NCBI RefSeq assembly: GCF_030271165.1
Contig: NZ_JASSZH010000009.1
Span: 124,001-188,000, forward strand
Length of the DNA: 64,000 nucleotides
Source of the DNA: Psychromicrobium xiongbiense
GTDB taxonomy: Bacteria; Actinomycetota; Actinomycetes; Actinomycetales; Micrococcaceae
Direction: 5' to 3'
Positions 8,061 to 15,543 of the stretch are shown in pieces. The number at the start of each line of letters is the position of its first letter. The stretch's first letter is position 1. The notes beneath the pieces are model-generated. The model did no database searches and was not told the origin of the DNA. It saw nothing but the letters and a program-made list of their open reading frames with translations. The position numbers and the translations under genes are program-made.

Positions 8061-9527
8061 TCAGTTTCCGGTGAGCTTCTCGCGCAGAGCGGCAAGAGCC
8101 TCATCCGACGCCAGCGTGCCGGCGTCGACAGCCGGAGCCTCAGAGGAGTAGCTGGTCGCGTTGGACTCGCCACCCTCGTTGACTGCGGCGGCATCGTCAG
8201 CTGCGTGCTGCACAACCTGCTTCTTGTGAGCTTCCCAACGAGCCTGGGCGTCAGCGTACTGCTGCTCCCATGCGGCACGCTGAGTCTCGAAGCCCTCGAG
8301 CCACTCGTTGGACTCCGGGTCGAAGCCCTCGGGGTACTTGTAGTTGCCCTCTTCGTCGTACTCGGCAGCCATACCGTACAGAGCCGGATCGAACTCAGTG
8401 CTGTCGGCGTCCACGCCCTCGTTGGCCTGCTTGAGGGACAGGGAGATCCGACGACGCTCCAGGTCGATGTCGATGACCTTGACGAACAGCTCGTCGCCCA
8501 CGGAGACAACCTGCTCGGCCAGATCCACGTGGCGGACAGCCAGCTCGGAGATGTGCACCAGGCCTTCGATGCCGTCTTCAACGCGAACGAACGCACCGAA
8601 CGGAACCAGCTTGGTGACCTTACCGGGAACAACCTGGCCCAGCGCGTGCGTGCGGGCGAAGGTCTGCCACGGATCTTCCTGCGTAGCCTTGAGCGAGAGC
8701 GAAACCCGCTCGCGGTCCAGATCCACTTCGAGCACCTCGACGGTGACTTCCTGGCCAACTTCGACAACCTCGGAGGGGTGGTCGATGTGCTTCCAGGACA
8801 GTTCGGAAACGTGAACCAGACCGTCCACGCCGCCCAGGTCCACGAAGGCACCGAAGTTGACGATGGAGGACACGACGCCGGGACGAACCTGACCCTTTTC
8901 CAGCTTGTTGAGGAAGGTGGAACGAACCTCGGACTGGGTCTGCTCGAGCCAGGCACGGCGAGACAGGACCACGTTGTTGCGGTTCTTGTCCAGCTCGATG
9001 ATCTTGGCTTCGATCTGCTGACCGATGTACGGAGCCAGGTCACGGACACGACGCATCTCGACGAGCGATGCGGGCAGGAAGCCACGCAGGCCGATGTCGA
9101 GGATCAGGCCGCCCTTGACAACCTCGATGACGGTACCAGTAACGACACCATCCTCTTCCTTGACCTTCTCGATGTCGCCCCAGGCGCGCTCGTACTGTGC
9201 GCGCTTCTTGGACAGAATCAGGCGGCCTTCTTTGTCTTCCTTGGTGAGGACCAGGGCCTCGACCTCATCGCCCACGGAAACGACCTCGGAGGGGTCGACG
9301 TCGTGCTTGATGGAAAGTTCACGGGAAGGGATAACGCCTTCGGTCTTGTAACCGATGTCGAGCAGAACTTCGTCGCGGTCAACCTTGACGACAATTCCTT
9401 CGACGAGATCGCCGTCGTTGAAGTACTTGATAGTGGCATCAATAGCGGCGAGGAAGTCCTCAGCTGTACCAATGTCGTTCACTGCGACAACAGGGGTACC
9501 GGTCTTCTCGGGGGTCGTGATGGTCAT
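8061..9527 (-). CDS. rpsA: 30S ribosomal protein S1
   Basis: A 488-residue protein with four S1 RNA-binding repeats (about residues 37-105, 122-190, 210-278 and 295-365), each with the DG..V.G.V motif, e.g. GDLVEGIVVKVDRDEVLLDIGYKTEGVIP and GLVHVSELSWKHI. Four repeats plus an unstructured acidic/Gln-rich tail is the actinobacterial arrangement, shorter than the six-repeat E. coli S1. It binds mRNA on the small subunit. In mycobacteria the C-terminus has been discussed as a target of pyrazinoic acid. The 275-bp upstream region has no other gene and presumably holds its promoter; the codon bias is strong, fitting high expression. Confidence 0.96.
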   Translation of the reverse strand: MTITTPEKTGTPVVAVNDIGTAEDFLAAIDATIKYFNDGDLVEGIVVKVDRDEVLLDIGYKTEGVIPSRELSIKHDVDPSEVVSVGDEVEALVLTKEDKEGRLILSKKRAQYERAWGDIEKVKEEDGVVTGTVIEVVKGGLILDIGLRGFLPASLVEMRRVRDLAPYIGQQIEAKIIELDKNRNNVVLSRRAWLEQTQSEVRSTFLNKLEKGQVRPGVVSSIVNFGAFVDLGGVDGLVHVSELSWKHIDHPSEVVEVGQEVTVEVLEVDLDRERVSLSLKATQEDPWQTFARTHALGQVVPGKVTKLVPFGAFVRVEDGIEGLVHISELAVRHVDLAEQVVSVGDELFVKVIDIDLERRRISLSLKQANEGVDADSTEFDPALYGMAAEYDEEGNYKYPEGFDPESNEWLEGFETQRAAWEQQYADAQARWEAHKKQVVQHAADDAAAVNEGGESNATSYSSEAPAVDAGTLASDEALAALREKLTGN

Positions 9528-9802
9528 GTAGTAGGGGCTCCGATGTGGATAGTTGATTGGTCGGCAGGCCCCAGGATCGAAGCCATTCGAATGGTTGGTT
9601 TGAACAGATCAGCGCAACGAGCATCATCGGCGTCTGAACTTCCCACTGATTTCCGGAGAAACCCAGGAGGCAACACACACGACGCACCGCGCGCCCATTT
9701 AGTTTACTCAGTCTGGCCCAGCAAAGCAAAGCCGTCGCGGAGGCCGCGGTCGTCGTTGCCCTGCTCCGGGGAACCACGGCCTTTGATCCCCACCAGTACG
9801 GA

Positions 9803-12800
9803 TCACTCACCGAACAGCGCTGCCAGGTCCTCCGCACTCAGGTGGGTGGCCGCCAGCGCCTCATCCCCCGCTACCGCATCGAACAGTTTCGATTTCTTGG
9901 CTTTGAGTGCCATGACCTTCTCCTCAAGAGTGTCTTTAGCAACCAGCCGGTACACCATCACCTGCTTGTCCTGACCGATCCGGTGGGCCCGGTCCACGGC
10001 CTGCGCCTCGCTGGCCGGGTTCCACCACGGATCCAGCAGGAACACATAGTCTGCCTCGGTCAGGTTGATACCGAAACCACCGGCCTTGAGGCTGATCAGG
10101 AACAGCGGCGCATCTCCCTCCTTGAAGGAGCGGATGACCTCGGCCCGCTTCCGGGTGGCTCCGTCCAGATAGGCGTACTGCACCCCCTCGGCATCCAGAC
10201 GCTCCCGGACCTTGCCCAGGAATCCCGTGAACTGGCTGAAAATCAGCGCCCGGTGCCCCTCCGCCAGCACATCCTCAAGTTGTTCGAACAACACATCCAG
10301 CTTGCTGGAACGGATGCCGGTGAGCCCCGGGTCCACTAAGGACACGTCCAGCGCCATCTGCCGCAACAGGGTCAGTGACTGGAAGATGGTGAAGCGATGC
10401 TTGTTCGTGTCTTCCAGGAGCCCCAGAACCTTCTGACGCTCCCGCTGAAGGTGCGTCTGATATGCCTTGGCATGACGTGGGTTCAGCTCCACTGTGAGCA
10501 CCTGCTCCAGCTTGGCGGGCAATTCGGTGGCCACCTGCTCTTTGGTCCGGCGCAGCATGAGCGGCCGAATGCGCTGCCTCAGCTGGGTCAGCAATTTCGG
10601 ATGGCCCTGCACTTCAATGGGTCTGCGATAGTGCTGGGCAAATTTGCCGGGGCTCGGGAACAGCCCCGGAGCCACAATCGAGAACAGTGCCCAGAGTTCC
10701 ATCAGATTGTTCTCCAGTGGAGTGCCCGTGATGGCGAGTTTGAACGGTGCCGACAGCTTCCGAGCGGCCTGGTAGGCCTTGGACTGATGGTTCTTCACGA
10801 ACTGTGCCTCATCCAGCACCAGCGCATCCCAGTCCTGCTTCTGGTACTGCTCCAGTTCCAGCCGGAACAAGGCGTACGAGGTGATGACCAGATCTGCTCC
10901 GGTAAATTCTTCGAGCGGGTCCAGGCCACTGCGTTTGAAGGTCTCCGTGATTGCCACAGTCTTCAGCCCCGGGGCGAAACGGGCTGCCTCCATGGCCCAG
11001 TTGGACACGACGCTGCTCGGTGCCACCACCAGGAACGGGGCACGCGACGTTGGGCCAGCTGCGCCGTCCGACCCTGCGCCGTCCGACCCTGCGCCGTCCG
11101 ACCCTGCGCCGTCCGGTCCGGCATCGTCCGCTATCACCCCGGCGGGATCCTCTCGTAGCGAGCACAACAGCGCCAGGGTCTGGACGGTCTTACCGAGGCC
11201 CATATCGTCGGCCAGAACGCCGCCCAGTCGATGATCGTGCAGGAAGCGCAGCCAGCGGAAGCCCTCCAGCTGGTAAGGCCGTAGTTCGGCCCGCAGCCCC
11301 CTCGGTGCCGCCAACTCGCGCATCGAGTCGTTCACGCTCAGCAGGCCGCTGACGCTGCGGCGCCATTCTTTCGCCTGGCTTTCCACCACGCCCAGCGCCG
11401 CAAACTGCTCCCATAGACCCGCCTGGAATCGGCTGATCTGCAGTTCCTCACCTGGCTGGTCGGAGAGCGCCCGGGCTTCGTCAATCAGCTCCCGCAGTTG
11501 CTGAAGTTCAGGGCTGTCCAGGGCAAAGTGCTTTCCGCTGGGCAGAATCAATCGGCTATGCCCAGCCGCCAGGGCGGAGAAAATCTGCCCGAAGGCCACG
11601 TGTTCACCCTCCAGAGTGATCACGATCTCGAGTCCGAACCAGTCCCGGTTGTCTTTCTCCACCGTGGACAGGTGCACCACAGGCGCCTCCACCGCCTCCT
11701 GGAACTCCGGCACCACCCCGTTGACGTCCACCTCCACCTCCGGCAGAGCCCGCAACTGTGGCAGGATCTCCTCGGTAAATACCACGGTATCCATGCCAAA
11801 CAAGGTGGCAGCAGCGGCGAGCCCGGGGCTGGTCCACAGACCGTCCTGGCCGATCATCGGTTCGGCCGCCAGTGCGGGCACCAGCTCCCAGGGGCTGCCG
11901 ACGGAACGCAGGATACGTCGTTCCTCCTCCGCATCACGGCTGCCACCAGGCAGTTCCTCCGGCTGCAGCGGCTGGGCCACCTGTTTGCCCCGGTTCGAGT
12001 AGTGCCACTCCCAGTGAAGGTCCAGCCGATGATCGAGATGGTAGGAGGCCAGCAGAGACAGCACCGGCTTGCCAACGGTGGGAAGCTGCACTTCCTCGGA
12101 AGCCGCCACCACCTGTGCACGCTTGCGAAGACGCGGGTAGAACTCCTGGAAGAAGCGCTCCTCATCGGCGGCAGGGACGTGTACCGGTTCCACGACGCGC
12201 GCGAAAGCCACCAGCTCCGAGTGCACCGGAGTGAGCGCGGTCAGAATCAACGTCCCATCAGGGTCTCCGTGTGGCGTGGAGGCGCCGGTCCGGAAGATCA
12301 GACATGCCGGATCCCCGGCGAAATTCACCTCGGAAAGATCAAGCTCCTGTCCGGCGGATTCCAGCCTCGATACGACGGTCAACCCACCCTCGGCGGACCG
12401 ATCGATCATCAGTTCCAGGGTGGCAGGCTCCCGTTCCAACCGGACACCGGGATCACCCTGCCGGGCTGACTGAACCAGCGGAATCCCCTGCTCGGTCAGG
12501 CCGAGGAGTTCATCGAAGAGGTGCCTACCGTGATATCCGCTCAGATCGAGCCACTGATCGGCGCTGCCATGCTGAGATCCCGAGCTGCGTGTCAGTTCCA
12601 GAAATTGGGAGAGAGCATCGGTTTGCTCGCGCCTGAACTTGCGTCGGTACCCTAGGTAATTGAGGTTGTTCCACGCCACATCACTTTTGATCCACGTCCC
12701 CCGGGCACCCATCGAGACGGGGCGCACCCTCAACGTTGCGGGCTGCGCGGGCGTGTAGAACCGACCGCTGCGCGTGATTTCCGGGCGCGGCTGGGTTGCC

Positions 12801-13261
12801 TCAAAGAACAGCGCCAACCGTGCCGCGTTCGATGACGATGCTGCCGCAGCCTGCGGAATGAGCGGAGCCAGAGCCTGCTCCCAGGCTGCCGTGGCAGTGG
12901 CAAGAGGCCGATCGTCTCTGACCCGTCCTCTCAGTGCCTCCGGGCCCGACTCCAGAAGTCCACGCTCTAATGCCGTGTACAGCAGGGCCACGACATGCTT
13001 GCAGTCGGTCCGGACTGGACAGTCGCACAGAGCGGTCTGGCAGGTCCAGGCGCCATGCTGGCGAGTGAGCTTGGCGACCGAGCGGTAGAGGTTATTGCCT
13101 TCAACCTTGCCGGTCAGCAAGCCGGTGGCCGGCTCGAACTGTAGCGTGACCACCCGCTGCAGCCGGGCATAGGCACGTCCGCGCTCCACACTCGCCGCAT
13201 CGAAAAGGTCAAACAGCCCGCGGGATGAGTCCTCGCGCGCCTTCAGCTCTGTCATAACCAT
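9803..13261 (-). CDS. SWIM zinc-finger SNF2-family helicase
   Basis: An 1152-residue protein. Residues 79-89 form a SWIM zinc finger (C79-x-C81 and C87-x-H89 in CDCPVRTDCKH). The C-terminal half is a Swi2/Snf2 motor: motif I DDMGLGKT, motif II DEAQ, motif III TGTPLENN, motif V ISLKAGGFGINLT and motif VI RAHRIGQ. It would translocate on double-stranded DNA using ATP; the family is common in actinobacteria and its role (remodelling or repair) is not well defined. A short repeat encoding GSDGA units interrupts the first motor lobe between motifs I and Ia. The start is supported by TACACT 7 nt upstream, implying a leaderless message; an alternative ATG is two codons later. Confidence 0.9.
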   Translation of the reverse strand: MVMTELKAREDSSRGLFDLFDAASVERGRAYARLQRVVTLQFEPATGLLTGKVEGNNLYRSVAKLTRQHGAWTCQTALCDCPVRTDCKHVVALLYTALERGLLESGPEALRGRVRDDRPLATATAAWEQALAPLIPQAAAASSSNAARLALFFEATQPRPEITRSGRFYTPAQPATLRVRPVSMGARGTWIKSDVAWNNLNYLGYRRKFRREQTDALSQFLELTRSSGSQHGSADQWLDLSGYHGRHLFDELLGLTEQGIPLVQSARQGDPGVRLEREPATLELMIDRSAEGGLTVVSRLESAGQELDLSEVNFAGDPACLIFRTGASTPHGDPDGTLILTALTPVHSELVAFARVVEPVHVPAADEERFFQEFYPRLRKRAQVVAASEEVQLPTVGKPVLSLLASYHLDHRLDLHWEWHYSNRGKQVAQPLQPEELPGGSRDAEEERRILRSVGSPWELVPALAAEPMIGQDGLWTSPGLAAAATLFGMDTVVFTEEILPQLRALPEVEVDVNGVVPEFQEAVEAPVVHLSTVEKDNRDWFGLEIVITLEGEHVAFGQIFSALAAGHSRLILPSGKHFALDSPELQQLRELIDEARALSDQPGEELQISRFQAGLWEQFAALGVVESQAKEWRRSVSGLLSVNDSMRELAAPRGLRAELRPYQLEGFRWLRFLHDHRLGGVLADDMGLGKTVQTLALLCSLREDPAGVIADDAGPDGAGSDGAGSDGAGSDGAAGPTSRAPFLVVAPSSVVSNWAMEAARFAPGLKTVAITETFKRSGLDPLEEFTGADLVITSYALFRLELEQYQKQDWDALVLDEAQFVKNHQSKAYQAARKLSAPFKLAITGTPLENNLMELWALFSIVAPGLFPSPGKFAQHYRRPIEVQGHPKLLTQLRQRIRPLMLRRTKEQVATELPAKLEQVLTVELNPRHAKAYQTHLQRERQKVLGLLEDTNKHRFTIFQSLTLLRQMALDVSLVDPGLTGIRSSKLDVLFEQLEDVLAEGHRALIFSQFTGFLGKVRERLDAEGVQYAYLDGATRKRAEVIRSFKEGDAPLFLISLKAGGFGINLTEADYVFLLDPWWNPASEAQAVDRAHRIGQDKQVMVYRLVAKDTLEEKVMALKAKKSKLFDAVAGDEALAATHLSAEDLAALFGE
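11061..11115 (-). repeat. 15-bp tandem repeat encoding GSDGA units
   Basis: The 15-bp unit gcgccgtccgaccct occurs 3 times in perfect tandem (11061-11105) and a partial fourth follows (11106-11115). It is in frame in the SNF2 helicase and codes for repeated Gly-Ser-Asp-Gly-Ala, a flexible linker. Perfect copies suggest recent slippage and possible length variation between strains. Confidence 0.85.
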
Positions 13262-13268
13262 CCAGAAG

Positions 13269-13274
13269 AGTGTA
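13269..13274 (-). promoter_or_regulatory. -10 hexamer TACACT, seven bases before the SNF2 gene
   Basis: TACACT on the minus strand is followed by 7 nt and the ATG at 13261, with no ribosome binding site, again suggesting a leaderless transcript. Confidence 0.4.
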
Positions 13275-13333
13275 GTGACCTCGATTGCCGCGGTCGTGTC
13301 GTGCTGTGCACCATGTCGTGAACCGGCCGGGGT

Positions 13334-14698
13334 CTAGAAATGAGTGAAACAGTGGACGGAACCCTCTGCCGCCAGAAGGCGCTGTGCAAGGTTCACCGAT
13401 CCAGGAACGCTCTCCTCCAGCCGGCCCGCAGCCTGCAGCGCAGTCGGTGGTACCGAGCCCAGATACAACGAGGCAAGATCCGCCACATCGAGCCTGAGCA
13501 TTGGGGCGTCATCAGTCGGCCTCACGGTGGCATGACCGTTCCGGATGTCAACAGCGACGATGCCGCCGGTCAGCCCCATCGGATCGACCACCTCCAGCAC
13601 CAGACGCCCATCCTCCGGGTAGGGCCGGGATTCCAGCGCCGTTTTGACGTCCAGAATGCGCAACCACAGCATGTCCTGCATCCCCGTGGTCCGCATGGTC
13701 CTTCGGTCTGCAAGCGCCCACTCAACGCCTTCAAGCTGCGACGCCTCGGACCACCGGATTTCCTCGACCAAGTCTGCGGAGGCCAGGTACTGCCAGAGGT
13801 CCAGCCTGGCACTGCCGAGGGCAATGAAATCGATCACGTCGAGCCGCAGTGGTGAGGCGTCCCAACCCGCGTGCTGATAGCTGACATAGCCGTCCGCGGC
13901 GCCATCGGCATCGTAGTGAACTGCGGCCAGCACCTTGTCGTTCGTGTCCTGACCGCGGTCGAGGCCCACCGAGCGTAGCCGGTACGCCTCCTGGCGGTCT
14001 ACCGAGCCGGTCTGCTGCTGATGAACCCGGGCAAAGATATCTGCCGTGAACTCGGGCAACAGATCCACCGGAACTGCCCGCACCGTGCCCTGAGCCCGAT
14101 GATCCAGGGAGAAGGAACGGCCGGTTTTTTGGGTGACAGAGCGTTCAAAGGTGGCCACGCCAAAGCCGAAGCGCCGGTAGATGCTCGCTTCCGAAGCGGT
14201 CAGCGCCGCCATCGCCAGTCCTGCCTCCTTGGCCTGGCGGAGCCTCCGGCGCATCATCTGGCTGAGCAGTCCTCGACGGCGATGATCGGTTCTCACGGTG
14301 ACCGCAGTGATCAGCAGGGTAGGGAGCATCCGCCCCTGACCGACGTTGAGATCCTTGACCAGCGTGCCAAAAGTGGCCACTGGCTGTTCCGGACGCACCA
14401 TAGCCGGGGCATTGAGCTCATAAATGCCGGTCAGCAGTCGCTGATCCACCGCAGCGCGGTGAAGGGTTCCGGCGATCTGTTCTTCGGTCCTGCGGGCGTC
14501 ATAGAAGCCCTGGCCCACCGCGCGAATCCAGGATACACAGCGTTCATAGCCGGGGTGTCCCTGTTCTTCTGCCGGGAAACTGCGTAGTTGGTAACGCGCA
14601 TCCAGATCGACCGACTCGTCGACCGCGACCTCAGCCACGCTGAACTGGCTGGTGTGAGAGGCGGACTGTTCACTTCGCTCTGTACCGGAAAGATTCAC
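13334..14698 (-). CDS. Eis-like GNAT acetyltransferase with SCP2-type C-terminal domain
   Basis: A 454-residue protein with the tripartite Eis organisation: an N-terminal GNAT domain with acetyl-CoA motif VRTDHRRRGLLSQMM, a second degenerate GNAT region, and a C-terminal sterol-carrier-like domain ending in a phenylalanine whose free carboxylate is the catalytic base in M. tuberculosis Eis; here the last residues are CFTHF. Eis proteins acetylate multiple amines on aminoglycosides and other substrates, and overexpression gives kanamycin resistance in M. tuberculosis. Whether this homologue acts on antibiotics is unknown. The start is a GTG with TATGCT 6 nt upstream and no ribosome binding site. 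Confidence 0.85.
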   Translation of the reverse strand: MNLSGTERSEQSASHTSQFSVAEVAVDESVDLDARYQLRSFPAEEQGHPGYERCVSWIRAVGQGFYDARRTEEQIAGTLHRAAVDQRLLTGIYELNAPAMVRPEQPVATFGTLVKDLNVGQGRMLPTLLITAVTVRTDHRRRGLLSQMMRRRLRQAKEAGLAMAALTASEASIYRRFGFGVATFERSVTQKTGRSFSLDHRAQGTVRAVPVDLLPEFTADIFARVHQQQTGSVDRQEAYRLRSVGLDRGQDTNDKVLAAVHYDADGAADGYVSYQHAGWDASPLRLDVIDFIALGSARLDLWQYLASADLVEEIRWSEASQLEGVEWALADRRTMRTTGMQDMLWLRILDVKTALESRPYPEDGRLVLEVVDPMGLTGGIVAVDIRNGHATVRPTDDAPMLRLDVADLASLYLGSVPPTALQAAGRLEESVPGSVNLAQRLLAAEGSVHCFTHF

Positions 14699-14704
14699 TG
14701 TCCG

Positions 14705-14710
14705 AGCATA
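14705..14710 (-). promoter_or_regulatory. -10 hexamer TATGCT, six bases before the Eis-like gene
   Basis: TATGCT (an overlapping alternative, TAGTAT, lies 3 bp further upstream) followed by 6 nt and the GTG start on the minus strand; leaderless layout. Confidence 0.35.
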
Positions 14711-14733
14711 CTAACCCGCGGTGACAAGATGGG

Positions 14734-15543
14734 GTGATGCAGACCTCCACCCTTCTGGAACTGGGTCCCGCCACCTGGATCCTGCTCGCTGTTCTGACCG
14801 TCGTCTCTGCGGTTCTCTGGCGTTGGGGTTTCGGCCGGCCTGGCCGGGACATGATCATTGCCGCTGTCCGGGCCCTGGTGCAGCTCGCCGTGGTGGCACT
14901 ACTCATCGCTCTGCTGAGCCAGCATGTTGGATTGTCCTGGATTCTGATCCTGGTGATGTTCCTACTGGCCACCTGGACGGCCGGGCGCCGGATTACTCCC
15001 CAGGGCCGATGGTGGTTCGCTGGGGTAGCTATCGCGGTGGGTGTGGTGCCAGTCGGAGGTGTCATGCTGCTCACCGGCGTCCTGCCCTGGAATCCGCTGG
15101 CGCTGATCGCCCTCTTTGGCCAGCAGATCGGCGGTGCCATGGCGGCCACCACGGTGGCGGCCCGTCGGATCGAGCAGGAGCTTTCGGTACGACGCGGAGA
15201 GGTGGAGGCGGCCGCAGCACTGGGCTTCACGTGGCCCCAGGCACGGATTCTCATTGCCCGCCCGGTGGCCAGCGAGGCGGTCATTCCTACTCTCGATCAA
15301 ACCCGGACAGCCGGTCTGGTCGTGCTGCCAGGAGCCTTTGTAGGCCTGATTCTGGGCGGCGCGAGCCCGCTGGCTGCCGGTGCGGTCCAACTCGTAGTGC
15401 TGGTCTCGCTACTCCTGGTGGCGACTCTTGCCTCCGGGGTATGCCTCATTCTTTCCAGCCGTGGGGCCTGGCACCCGCCCGCTAGTGACCAGCGTCGAAC
15501 CAGCTTCGGCCGACGCCAATCTGCACATCCAGCGGAAGGCTGA
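14734..15543 (+). CDS. FetB/YbbM (UPF0014) family ABC transporter permease
   Basis: A 269-residue protein with seven or so hydrophobic segments, the length and layout of FetB. Family signatures visible are RALVQLAVVALL, the cytoplasmic loop EQELSVRRGEVEAAAALG that couples to the ATPase, and PGAFVGLILGGASPL. E. coli FetAB has been implicated in iron export; no ATPase partner is adjacent here, so it may be encoded elsewhere. Two start codons are in tandem (GTG at 14734, ATG at 14737). The 3' end overlaps the end of polA by 62 bp on the opposite strand, so the last about 20 residues are antisense to polA. Confidence 0.8.
   Translation: MMQTSTLLELGPATWILLAVLTVVSAVLWRWGFGRPGRDMIIAAVRALVQLAVVALLIALLSQHVGLSWILILVMFLLATWTAGRRITPQGRWWFAGVAIAVGVVPVGGVMLLTGVLPWNPLALIALFGQQIGGAMAATTVAARRIEQELSVRRGEVEAAAALGFTWPQARILIARPVASEAVIPTLDQTRTAGLVVLPGAFVGLILGGASPLAAGAVQLVVLVSLLLVATLASGVCLILSSRGAWHPPASDQRRTSFGRRQSAHPAEG

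Noticed and set aside
8052..9974. Long open frame on the plus strand
   Set aside because: It is antisense to rpsA over its full length; the minus-strand S1 repeats are unmistakable, and high-GC coding DNA commonly leaves the opposite frame open.
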